A DNA stretch of 64,000 bases from Rachycentron canadum. Lineage: Eukaryota > Chordata > Actinopteri > Carangiformes > Rachycentridae. The translations under genes and the position numbers were made by a program. Each line of letters begins with the position of its first letter. Within the stretch, counting starts at the first letter, position 1. Where the stretch lies: positions 11,753,164-11,817,163 of the forward strand of contig CM076652.1 in NCBI GenBank assembly GCA_038496675.1, written 5' to 3'. Below are positions 34,427 through 46,100 of this stretch, piece after piece. The notes under the pieces were generated by a model. It saw only the letters and a program-made list of their open reading frames with translations, was not told the DNA's origin and did no database searches.

Positions 34427-37400
34427 TGCACAAACACACATGCACACACTGCACGCATCATTTGAATATAATAGTGGGGTATTGTGGCGGAGATGAATAA
34501 TGCACAGAGGGATTGTTAGCTAAAGACTAGGAGAGAGTCCTGGATACTGCAGAGGACCATCTTTTTTCATCAGGTAGTATAGAATCTGTAGCTCAGGCCC
34601 TGAGGGCATTAATTACACTGAGAGTGGACCTGTGTGGGCCCTACAGTAGGCACCACACATGGCATTGAGTAACACATGGCTGCAGCATCTCATTATTGGG
34701 GTTTTCCTCTTTAGACCTTTCATCATTGCTCATCATGCAATCCAGAGAGGGAATCCTAAGGATGGGTTGCCTGCTAACCAAAAGAGGACAAACATAGTTG
34801 TTGGTTGTTTGTTTTTCAAATGTATTTCCAGTTAAAGGCAACTATAAGTTTCCTTTTTCATATGTTTGTCTCAGTCTTTTGTGCAGTACTGTTGTTTCAA
34901 TCACACATTAATGCACCGACACATTCACAGTTAAATTAGTTGACTGACACTATTCATAACTCTGACTTCCTGCCACCCGGCGGGAGGAGCTGTCCATTCC
35001 AGTGACAGACTTGGCTTTTTAAAAATATTATTTCATATCAGGCCAGAGAGGTTAGAGAAAGACAGATGCTGTCAGGGAGTGATTGATGAGCCTCTTTTAA
35101 AAGGCCATCGGGGAAATAATAGACAGCCTAGCCGGCCTTGAAAGCAGCAAGCTAAGATGGAATGATCTCTACTCTCCCTCTCATCTCCACAACTGTCAGA
35201 CTGAAAAATGTCAGCAATGAGACAGTTTGGTAATGTAAAGGTAGTTTCATGTTTGATCTGCTGTGTCCTGAAGCTCTGGCAGTCAAGGTGGCCAGAGAGG
35301 CCAGCAAGCAACAGGGGGAAGTTTAGACTTAGGACCGATGGAGTTAGGGTGAAATCCAAAAAGGAGATTGATAGAGATTTAAGAGAGATTAGATTTTTTA
35401 AGATAGTGAAGATATTTAAACAGCTTCATCCCTTCTCAGGATATTGATGATGTTAGCTTGCTAGCTCATTTTTACTATTAATTTTTTGGCAGATTTTCCA
35501 ATATTGTGAAAGTGGGCCAGTATTTATTTATTTATTTTTTTCTTTCATTTTGGCTTGAAGACTGTTGAAAACAAAGGAGCAAAGTGTCTTCTGTAAATTT
35601 GTTTTTTCTAAAGTGTGTATTTCTTTATGTCTTCCCATGTAAAGGAATGGACAGTACAATCATCGTTCAAACCATGATGTCATGGAGACATCTCCTGTTT
35701 TTGTGTGTTTGGGGTCGCTAATTGAAATCTGTGGTCCTCAATTTGATCATCCAATAACAGCAAATTTTCAGGGTTATGTGCTGCACACAGATATATATGA
35801 ACATTTGGTTTGCTCTTTTCTCATTTATTTAAAACTAAATGTGAGATAATGCTTTTTTGGAAGATTAAAATCATACACACACACAAACATGTAACAATAC
35901 TGCAAAATACACACTTTTGAAGACTTTCCAGTAGAGGCAGAAATGGTGAAAGTCCAACAGAAAAGGAGACCATGGAGACTATGTTGCAGCATTACTTTTA
36001 CATTACTTACTTTGTATGGCTTATTTGATTAAGGCATTTTAACTTGGTACTCCGTCTGACGCCATGGGGACTGGGACTGACCTGGGTCTTGTAATGGAGA
36101 ATGACTCAGAGCTTGAGACTGAGAACCCAAAGAAGAAAGAGATGAGGAGAGAGAGAGAGATCAGAGGCTTCTTAGTCAACACAAACACTGTCAGACAGGC
36201 AGACCATAAGCTAACCATATAGCTCTGCTTTTTATTTACTTGTACTCATAGTTCTGTCTCTAGGCTCCAATTTGCTTCAGTTCAATTTGATGAATAAAAT
36301 GGCTGAGTGTGTGCATGTGTATATGTTTGGTTGGGGTCGGTATTTCTCAACACAGGAACAGTGGCAGCAAAACCATAGACCGACACGTACATCTCTGCTT
36401 TTTATTTATTCATTACGCATGGTCTTAGCTCTGGCCCACAATTTGAGTAAGTTAATTTCAACAAATGGCCTGCTGATTGAGTAGAAAGCAGAAGGGCAGT
36501 GAAGAGTAACACAAACAATCTGTCCTCAGGCTGATGAGATGCTTCATGCACTTTGAGGAAAATTCAGAATTCAGCAAAATGCATGCAATTAAACAGTGAC
36601 ATCAGTTTGGTAAAACCAAAACTCCCTTTCTGGTTTTGAAAACATCTAGCTGGATCTTTGGGTGCTTGTCAAGTGGTTACTAAAGAGAGACAAATGGCAG
36701 AGCTGTGCTGTCCACACACACAAAGAAAAGCACCAGTACAGAGGGTCTCTGGCTCTCACTGTTGGTTTTCTGTTTTAAATCACTTTGCAGTGGAAACTGT
36801 GCTGAAGAAATGTATATACACACACACTCTGATCTGGTAAAGCTGTGCAAATGTCACAACATGCAGATTCCTGTCTGTAAAGACAATCATTACTGGAATA
36901 GGTATGATTTACCATGCAGGTTCTCTTGGCAAGGATGTGTCTTGCAATGTGTTAATGGTTGGGACTGTGTCTATTTGTGGGTGCGCATATGTTTCAACAG
37001 CAAGTTGATTCCTTGATCTAAATGCTTGCAGATTTGATTTAGTGCACCCATAAGTCAGACCTTTCCCACTTGGCTGAAGGTTTTCAACCCCTAACATGAA
37101 AACCTCCTCACCTCAGGCTTTAGGCATTAAAACAGGCAGGAATAACAACCTTGTGAAGCGATTAAAGCATATTTTCACCGTAAGAATAGTTATATTTCTC
37201 ACCATGGACATTTATAGCACAAACAGCAGAAGAAATAGTAGTGTTTACATCCACTGTGATTCAAGTAGAAAGTATTTAGATCTCTCCTCTGGGGTAACCA
37301 GGGGAAACAGAAGGAAAACGAGGTTTGGGATGGATACTGTGGTGTCTTGTGCCGTGCCAGTTGTCTCGACCACTGGCATGTCTGCCTCTGTCCATTTGCC

Positions 37401-40054
37401 CAGAACAGCCATGTTAGTTTGTTCATCTCTCCAAACAAACGCTCAGCACCACTGATTTGGGAAGAGGTGGGAAGGAGTCGAGGAAAAACATAGGGGTGCC
37501 TTGTGTGGGGGTGGGGGAGTATTTCATTTTTTTTTTTCTTTTTCCTTCAGCTCTATTTTCCCCCAACACCACAGCTGATTGCTACCACATTGATGATGGT
37601 TAGTTAGTGGGAGAATACTGTATACTCTACAGCCTGCTGGCCAGACTGGCTCCCTTCCCTGTGGCACTGAGCCCCTGGCACCCAGTGCTGTCCTTCCACT
37701 ACCACAGCGTCACTGTCTCATCCATCTCACATCCCTCCTTGGGTCTTAATCCATGTCCTGTACCAGGGGCTTGGAAGATAGTTTTTATGGATGTGCAATT
37801 CTGTTTTCAGACGTCCACAAAGGAAGCATTTGACACTCAAGGAATGCAACTTATACACTTTTGGATAAATTCATAGAGCTTCTTTTGTTACTAGTATAAG
37901 TGATTGAAATCAGTTGTTTTATTTTTTTCCCACCAGATCCCTCCACTGTCTCCGGTTCTATCTTTCCATCTCATCTCCTTGCATAATATGAGCTGCTTGG
38001 TATCAAAACTTCAGCAATATCTTTGACTCATTTTCCAGCCTCTCAACTCTCCGTGTCTGTGTTTTGTGAGAGCAACAACATGATACTCCTGTCTCCTGCA
38101 ATTTAATCCAGAAATTGGAAGCTGTAAAATTTAGTGTGTGGGTCCAGTTTTATGATGGAACTAATTTTTAAAGTGTGCAGTAAACCAAACCAGATTCAAC
38201 ATCAATCTTATTGCCCCTATTTGTGTCTTTTGTTTCTCTGTGGCATACCCATGTACTCTTGTTTGGCCTTTTTTGTCTCACGGAAACCACAGTTCTTATA
38301 TATAAACACTGTAACAATATTCCAACATTACCGTGACAGTTTAACACACTTGAACGGTTACATGGCTGTCTAAACATGGCCGCGAGTGACTAGTTTTAAA
38401 ACAAGACATCTGCATTCGCTTTCATATCCTTACAGCAACTTATTCACCTCGACACAAAAGGCCCCTGGATCTTTATGAGCAAAATTTAAATCAGCTCTTT
38501 CTGCTCCAATTTCTACTCTTACATACCAACTCTATATCTGCAATAACTTATTATTTTGCCATAGAAAGAAAAATGAGGAGTTTTCCTAATGACGTTTAAT
38601 ATCTGCCACTTTGAGCTGTGACACCTGTGTACAGGTATGGACCAATCTGCTTTGTAAAATTTATGAGACATATTACTGCAAGAACAATCAAGGAACATTG
38701 TTAGCACCTAATTAGCTCTGTAAAGGCACTTGGACCTGCTTTCCTTTCAGTCAGTGCTGCTACACACTCCTTTATGAAAAAAGGAAGGACTTTCATTGCC
38801 ATTTGTTCAAATAAACTTCAATTATTTAAAGGATATAAAATATGTTTTTCTAAGTATCTCAGAGCTTCAATATGAGTTGACTGTTTGCCAGATTTAAATA
38901 AAAGACTATGTTTGCAAGAATATATATTTTTTTGATAGAGTAAATGTTTTCCTACTAGTGGCTACATCTGCCAAAGATGAGGAAAGTCTGGTAAAAACAG
39001 CTTTTCCTCTCAGAAATGAAAACACAGGCAAATGTTTATGGGCCACGGTTGAAGAACGAGATCATGGTTTTTGGCTTGAGAACACCACACTGACAGCAGC
39101 CGCTCTCTCCCAGCCCACACTTCTACCTCATTTTAGACATAGTTCACTTATATTCAAAACAATTGGGGTGATGAGTACAGCGAAGAGAATAGTGGTGAGA
39201 TCAGTGACTATAATATATAAAAATACGTTTGCCAGAACTTGATGTAATATTGACAGCTTGTTTGAAGAGCAGACTTTGAACTAATCAGAAGATCTGCCAT
39301 AAATCTATCCAACGCTGGAGCAATATTTCTTTGATACACTAGAAAAAGTATGGAGCTTGTGCTACAGTATATTTTTCTGCGGTTCTGAATGCAAAGCTTT
39401 TCTTAATGTTCCTGGGATGTCATCCAACTCATGCTGAGAAGCTTTAACACTAAAGTGGCCACTATGGTGGAGGTTCCACGTTGTAATGGGGGATGGTGGG
39501 GTACTTCAGCTGTTGTATTTATTCTCTTTAACTATAGAACTGTGGTAAAACGCAGGATTTATCTTTGTTCTTGAGCTCATATTGTGAGTTATTATTAAAA
39601 TGGATGAACTCGGGTTACTAGCTCCTCTGGGATTTCGAGGGAAGGAAATTATGATGAAAGCAGGTCCAGGGCCGGCCGCAGATTGGACACTTTATTAAAT
39701 GGACAAGTCCAGTGGATGTCCTGAAATGGATTTCTGTAAAGAGGTATTTCCTGCAGGCAGACAGGCTGCTTAGAGTGAGTGATGTGGAGGGCTTTGAAGG
39801 CCCTGACGGACTTCTCAACTACGTTGTATCTTAAGACTGCTAAAGCTTGCAGTTATCTTGCTGTTTTTCATGTACTCAACATACTCAGTTGGCTGCCAGT
39901 TTAAACCACAGTATACTTGAATTTACGGCCCTCATTAAGAAGCAGAGGTTTATTCCCACATTAATATTTGGACCCCCCACCCCCCACCGCCTGCACTGCA
40001 GCTTTTTCTTACTTTCTTACCCAGTTCCTGGAAGAAAGGGTCACAGATAAGTTA
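33329..40054. other. non-coding, simple repeats only
   Basis: Contains CA-rich tracts at 34220-34232 and 34401-34426, a (GA)n patch near 36147-36160 and a pyrimidine tract ending in CAG at 37527-37550. The 34970-35180 and 39600-39830 segments are less AT-rich and could be conserved non-coding elements; the second includes GGCCGGCC at about 39670-39677. No exon is recognisable. Confidence 0.6.
34401..34426. repeat. (CA)n microsatellite
   Basis: 13 perfect CA units followed by further CA-rich sequence with ATGCA interruptions to about 34450. Confidence 0.95.
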
Positions 40055-40335
40055 TTGTCATTGTCAATGAAACTGCTGACTGTTTCTTCAGTAGCTTAAG
40101 TTACTTTTTTGTCTATATAAAATGCTGAAAAATGTGTGTCACAGTTGTCACATGTCCAAGGTGACATTTCAGATATCATCCAAAACCCAAAAATATTCAA
40201 TATAAGAAAGACAGTGAATCTTCTTCAGTCTTCTGAATTAAAGAAATGTTGCCATGTAAAAATAAGTATGTTGTAAATGATTCCAACAATTAATCAGAAA
40301 TGTAGTTGATGAGATTACTTTTTACTTCTGTGTGA
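40055..40335 (+). repeat. teleost dispersed repeat, unclassified (family D, copy 1)
   Basis: Ordered words match a repeat common in teleosts whose ends consist of ATTAATCGATT-like units: GTCTATATAAAATGCTGAAAA, CATGTCCAAGGTGACAT, TCCAAAACCCAAAAATATTC, AAGAAAGACAGTGAA, then the decayed terminal AACAATTAATCAG and GTAGTTGATGAGATTA. It has no coding capacity. The superfamily is uncertain; the self-complementary ends suggest a non-autonomous DNA element. Confidence 0.7.
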
Positions 40336-41204
40336 AGTGATGAGACAAAATCAGGCATCACTAATTAATTTGGACTCACAGGCATCTTCTTTCAAACAGT
40401 GACTGCAACCAGTTTTCTGAAGCGAAGTTTTAGCACTGCTTTTGTTTAAACCCTTTGGCTTTCCCAACTGATGCATGTTGCTTCACAGATGTGCTTCTGT
40501 ATTAATGAGAGTGTATTAGAGAAAATATTTTGGCAGAGGGGAGGTTGGACTTGAATGTGGAAGAGGGCTAGAGACTAGCTGGATGTAAAATGTTCCTATC
40601 ATGTTAAAGTATGTTTGCGCATATGAGTCTATTCATATAGTTCAGTAGATGTGAGTGTATGTGCCTGTATCTGCATCTTGGCCTTGGGGCAGCCTCAGTG
40701 AGGACATGATTGATGACTTGTGTACTGTAGTGAAAGTCTTTTAAATTAAAGCAAAATGGAGTTTAGAACATATGACTTCATCAGACCTGCTTAGCTCAGT
40801 GTGAGTTTAATGAAATGTGGCAAGTTCTTCTCTTTCAGCTCAGACCATGCATTTCATTCCACAATAAGGTCTTTGCTCGACCGTGTCGGTGTGTGTCAGC
40901 TGCCATTATTGTGAGTGAAAAGACAGTGGGTGATTTGCTGTAACCGAGCTCATTGTGGCGCTATTAAGAGAGTGTGGTCATGCTTTATCTTCATGCAGTG
41001 TTTTACGGGGACATCAGACTAGTGACAGATCTGTCTGCTCTGGAGGAATACTCCTCTTCACGATACTGTGTTGCAATGTGTACCACAGATAAAAAATGTA
41101 AATAGTAGTTTTTAAAGACTACTATAGAGTTCTGAAAACTTTGAAAGAAAGTTAAACATTAAATACGCATATTAGTTAGATTTCTCTTGGAAGACCTTCA
41201 TGGA
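40336..41204. other. non-coding spacer between two copies of one repeat
   Basis: About 870 bases of unique-looking sequence between copies 1 and 2 of family D. No exon or other repeat recognised. Confidence 0.55.
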
Positions 41205-41490
41205 ATTATTGATGAGTAATCAATTAATTACTCAATGTCAAATTGTCACTAGTCAAAAAGTGGTGAACAAGACCTGACACAACTTGCCATTGTGAAGTCG
41301 TTCAATGTATTGCTTTGTCCTACCAGAAGAGAAAAGAAAATCAGCAAATCTGCACATTGGAGATGCTGGAATCCAAAGAATGTGTAGCATTTTTTTTTTA
41401 TTATTATTTTTTTTTGCTTAAAATGACTGAAATGATGAATTAACTGTCAAAATGGATAATTATTTTGCAGTCGATTGGTAGTTTCTGCTC
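41205..41490 (+). repeat. teleost dispersed repeat, unclassified (family D, copy 2)
   Basis: Same family and orientation as the copy at 40.06 kb. It begins with the AATCAATTAATTACTC terminal region. It then shows TTCAATGTATTGCTTTGTCC, AAAATCAGCAAATCTGCACA, GGAGATGCTGGAATCC, GCTTAAAATGACTGAAATGA and the terminal ATTAACTGTCAAAATGG to CAGTCGATTGGTAG. A T-rich stretch at 41391-41416 interrupts it. The inner part differs from copy 1, so the two are separate old insertions and not a recent tandem duplication. Confidence 0.75.
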
Positions 41491-42540
41491 TGCATCAGCT
41501 CTTGCATTGGTGACATTAAACTACTGGTGTGTGTTTGTGTTATATCAAAAGTGCTGAGTATTTAAATTGTTGTACTCTAACACCACTACCTCACAGGGAT
41601 ATGATAACAGGTTTAGAAAAGCCTGATTGTCAGAACCTGCTTTTGCATTTCTGTCCGATCAGATACTTATTTCCAGTCAGTTCCAGCTACCTGGTCTACC
41701 AGTGGTAAACCAGTCCCTTATTTGTTACGTAAAAAGATCAACAGCAGCATTTTAGGCCCTGAGAGCTAGAACTGAGTGCCAAAACTGCATGGGTCACTAA
41801 CACTTGCAGTTTCCTGTCATAGCTTGTACATACCAATCATGTGGCAATGACAGACACTGTATGGTTATCTCAAGGTTATCTCGGCTTATCTTCCCTTCTG
41901 GGGAATGTAGAGGCCTCTCTCCAGCACTATTTTGATCTTTCAGATGTGGAAATTCTATCCCTGCATCTTCCCTCCAACCATGCATTATGCTGATAACACT
42001 TTATTAGATTTCACTTAAGACTTTCTTGGCAGTATGAACTATTTGTCTGTTTCAGAGTGTGTTTTAAAGTGGGGGATATGCTCAGATGTTGGTGAGTAGC
42101 CGTCCAGTTTCTCATGGTGTGTGTTAGCCAGTCTGGTAATGTGTTAATTGTGTGCAATCATGTGAACCCATGTTAGCATGCATGTGTGTGTGTGTATATG
42201 TTCTCTCAGGTGTCTTATAATGTGGTAATGGTTCCTTTACTGCCATAAGGAAAGGAGTAATAAGCTCAATCAGGTGTATGTAATGCCACCCTCCCACCTG
42301 TTCAAAACCTGCCAGGACAGGGTCTCATGGAACGCACAGGAAGCCAGTTGAACCCCAGGGGTTCTTGTGCATTCAGATTTTTCTGAACTGCCCCAGGTGA
42401 GCACTGCTCTTCGTTTGATCACAAACTCACTTTTGCTGCTGGCCCCAACTCAAACAGCTTCTGTGAGAGAGACTTGCCAGACTTTCCTCAGTACTGTGGG
42501 GTTATTCAGTATGTATTTTATGAGCACTCATTTGCATTTT
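41491..42540. other. non-coding, no gene seen
   Basis: Unique-looking sequence with a short (TG)n at about 42183-42195 and a 15-base palindrome at 42350-42364 (listed separately). No exon recognised. Confidence 0.55.
42350..42364. promoter_or_regulatory. GAACCCCAGGGGTTC palindrome
   Basis: A perfect inverted repeat with 7-base arms around a central A. It contains CCCCAGGG, which fits the CCCNNGGG pattern bound by EBF-family dimers. Chance occurrence is possible. Confidence 0.25.
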
Positions 42541-43196
42541 TGTCATGGTTCTCAGAACAAAGACCCAAGAAAACAACTCAGGAGGCAGTTGTAAATTAAA
42601 GAGAAAGATTTAAAAAAAAAAAAAAAAAAAAAAATCCAAGCAGGTAAACAAAATACAAAGGGTCGGGCTGAGGTCCAAAAAGTCCAAAACACAGCCAAGG
42701 TCAAAAAAGGATCAAGATTGTAAGAGGTGCAGGAAGGCCAAGACACATTGCACAAGTACCCCATTTATACCTGGAATCAAAATGGACCATGAAAATGTAC
42801 CAAGGCAATGGCCATGCAAATGGTGATCGACAGCTGGACAGAGCAATTAGACTGGGTCTCAATGGGCACTGGACATACATATAAATGCCAGTTATAAATG
42901 TAATTAGGTTTAAATCATACCTAAATACAATCTGGATACATCATGCATTTTTAATGACAGGTGTAAATGGAATTAAAGGCCACGTGGCAGAGGGCAAGGG
43001 CAAATGGACCAGTATATATACTAGGGAACTAATGAGGGAATGGGGAACCGTTGAGGAGCAAGTCAGGTGATAGGTGGGAAAGGCAGGCGGGTGGGAGTGG
43101 CAAGGTCTGAAATGACAGCAGAATTACAGCATGTATTCGCAAACAACTGACCGAATGTAAGGATGAATGAGCAGACAGAGACTCAAAACCGTGGCA
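42541..43196. mobile_element. 656-bp non-autonomous element with TGTCATGGTT ends
   Basis: The left end TGTCATGGTT and the right end AACCGTGGCA (43187-43196) are inverse at 8 of 10 positions, the differences being C/T transitions. The interior has the layout of a teleost repeat I recognise: an A-rich stretch with TTAAATTAAAGAG-like wording, AGCAGGTAAACAAAATACAA, GGGTCGGGCTGAGG, GTCCAAAACACAGCCAAGGTC, and near the right end CAAGTCAGGTGATAGGTG and GGCAGGCGGGTGGGAGTGG. A poly-A run (42612-42634) lies inside. No transposase frame is present. No clear target duplication is visible, so the superfamily is left open. Confidence 0.68.
42612..42634. repeat. poly-A tract
   Basis: 23 consecutive A inside the surrounding repeat element, giving a phenylalanine run on the minus strand. 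Confidence 0.95.
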
Positions 43197-46100
43197 GATG
43201 CGAGTGTGATTGATATGAATGCTGGAACTGCAAACGTGGAGGAAAGCCAGCATGATATTCCCCGATAGAGTCGGCGGAAAGAAGTTGGAAGGCAATGACT
43301 TCTCACCTCAATGTTGAATGTACATAGAGCTATCATGCATCTGTGGTTTTGAATAGTGTCTGTGTACTATGAAGCGTGTGTGTGTGTAATATTAGAGCTT
43401 TGGCCTGAGAGAGGAAGCCGACAGAGGCTGGCCTATGTTATTCCAAGGATTATCAATGGTTGCTGCTGTGTCAGGCCTCACTGCTCCTCACAACTCCAAG
43501 GACTATACAGTATGCAAGTGTGTGTGTCACTGTGTATCATATTACATCAGCATACTGCACGTGTGCAAAATTTTGTTCATATCCAAAATTCTTAAAATGG
43601 AAACTGTTTGCTCACATAGAGAAATCAAGAGTCAGGAGTGACTCATATGATACAGTTGGGAGATTACAAGCTGATCAAAAAGAAAGAAAAGAATCTGAGA
43701 TAGTTTGCTCAGAGAGAAAGTCACAGCCCGACTGAAAGACATATCCTCTGTCACTGCCTCCAGTGGGTGAGCCTGCTTCATTTAGACTTAACTGTATGTG
43801 TCTTGGACCCTGTACAGGTTCTTTGTGTGAACCCTCTTTATACTGGCCACAATGAGGAGACTATATGTGTCCACAGGGTGTGAAAACATTCCTGTTATCA
43901 CTATGGAAAACTCTTCCAGCTGTCATCAGATGGGGGGAAATATTATGAGTCTGTCTGCCGGCAAGTGTGTGTTACTCTGGGACAATCCTGCTATGTTTAT
44001 TTTCTGAAACGGTAGACGTTTAGCTTCCACATCACACAGACCAGGATCCCTTAGCCACAGCAGCGACCTCACTACTGTTTCCGCATGTGGATGAGTTTGG
44101 GGAAAGTGAAGTGTGTGTGTGTGCGTGCAAGAGTGAGAGAGAGAAAAAAGTAAAGTTTTCGTTTTCACTGGTGTGTGTATGAGGCAGAGGGGAATGACTT
44201 TCAGGATTAGCCAGGGATCAGAAGATGATGAATATAATTACAACAACATGGAAAACCTAATGTTAAAACCACAAAATTGACAAGATTGCTGTTGTTTGTT
44301 TAGTTTAAACCAGCTGATGAATCAGTCATTGCATATACTTGACGTTCTGACCTTGGAGGCAACATATTGCAGTCATAAAGAAGTCATAAGTAAATCGACT
44401 GTATTTTCACAGTGTATACTTCTCCTCATGTAAAGTTAATTACTTTCCGTTGTTTACTTTAAGGCCTTCACCCAGAGTCACTTTCAGAAATCTGTTATAA
44501 ATGAAATAATATAATCAACAAACAATCCCATGGTTATTTACTTATTAGATCAATATCTAAGATTTAGACAAAGAGATCTGGAGACATAGCAGATTGATTT
44601 CCTATCTTTGGCCTATGATTGTAAGGTAATGTTTTGTTTGCTCATCTGTTGTCATGGAATTTTCCTTTGTTAGGCTCAATTTTATAGATCAAAGCAACAG
44701 TAGTTGGAGCCCAGCCTCTGAGTTTAGAAGATTAATGGTAGACAGAGGCAAAGTCCTTATGTATATGCTCTGTAATTGCTAAATGATGATTTTGATGAAG
44801 AAAAAAAAAGGGGAAAATCAAATGTCAAAAACACAGCCTCTCTTGGTAACTGTCCCTGCTCTGTTGATATTGGGCCTTGTGGTGACGGATGGTGTCAGCA
44901 CCAAGCGGTAGTGCAGTTCCTCTGGCCCTGTTATGTGAGTGATCTATTTGGTCCCATCATAACCAAGTGACACTGTCCGCCTTGTGCACATGGAAACCAT
45001 TGGGTTACACTCAGAAGCAACACACACATTTGCAGGGATATACACATAAAAACAGAGAAAAAAAAAAGAAAAGATAAACGAAGCTTCCAGATGACTATCA
45101 ACTCCAGGCTCTCAGGTTACAGGAACAAATATTCCAAAACAGCATTTTCATCTTAGCTTTTCCACTCTGTGGCTTCTTTGCAGTTTGGAGACCTGTCACG
45201 TTTTTCCATTAGACTACAGAGTTACTGAGGGTCTGTCTTCTTTTTCAAGGAGTGATACTTTATCAACTTTAGCACAATATTTGGGCCTCGGGTAATAGTG
45301 TGATATCACAGATAATTCATTTTTGAAGGTCCACATTGTCTGAAACACACTTCCATAACCCCTTCAGTTCACTGTGGTAAACATCACATATTTAGTGGTT
45401 TCGGCAAATGATTTTAAAATTCTTACCTCTGCCCGACATGGTAGTCAGTTGTTGTCAAGATTTGACTTTACACAGACACGCAGAGACAAAAATGCTAAAA
45501 TGGGAGGATTTATACATTTTACACTGCATCAATCCCAGTATCCAATATATTGTGCAAAAAATTCAATGTAATGTAAAAAAATAATGAGATCCGAAAGGGT
45601 TAAGTTTTACAGTACGTGGCAACCTCTGTCCTCTAACCAAACAAAGACTCTGTTACACTCGTGCTGATGCCATAGATCCTGAACCTTTATGAGTGTGCTG
45701 AAAGGCCTGCTGGTGGGAGGGTGTACAGATGGATGGTGGTCAGTGGAGGCTACTGGGCAGGTGATGGAAGGCTCTCCTGTGAGGAGCAAGGGCAAATAAT
45801 GAGGACTACAGATGAGAAGGCCTTTGAAGGGGCAGGGCATGACCTGGCTATGTAAGCTAGGGCAATGGGTGATGGAGGCTATAAAAAGCACTACTGTTAC
45901 TGGTCGTAAAGAGCACTATGTGCCTCATCACGCAGTCGATATCTAATCTCATCTGGAGTGTGTCAGGGTGTCTTATTTTATCTCATTTTACCCTATCCTT
46001 GAATTGTTACTTTTCTCTATATGTTAAAGTTTTTCCTTTTCCAAGTTTTAATCCATCAGAGCTCCAGCCAACCAGCACCCATCATTTCTCAAGTGTGTAC

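Noticed and set aside
37096..37455. 119-codon open frame, considered as a gene
   Set aside because: No recognisable domain, an overlapping minus-strand frame is also open, and codon use looks random.
37527..37550. Pyrimidine tract ending in CAG as a splice acceptor
   Set aside because: The downstream sequence has no supported coding frame. Poly-T tracts of this kind are common in the window.
45741..45760. CAGTGGAGGCTACTGG as a hAT terminal repeat
   Set aside because: No inverse partner or target duplication was found nearby. The match is too short alone.
45880..45888. TATAAAAAG as a promoter TATA box
   Set aside because: Such words are frequent in AT-rich DNA and no initiator, CpG island or transcript evidence accompanies it.
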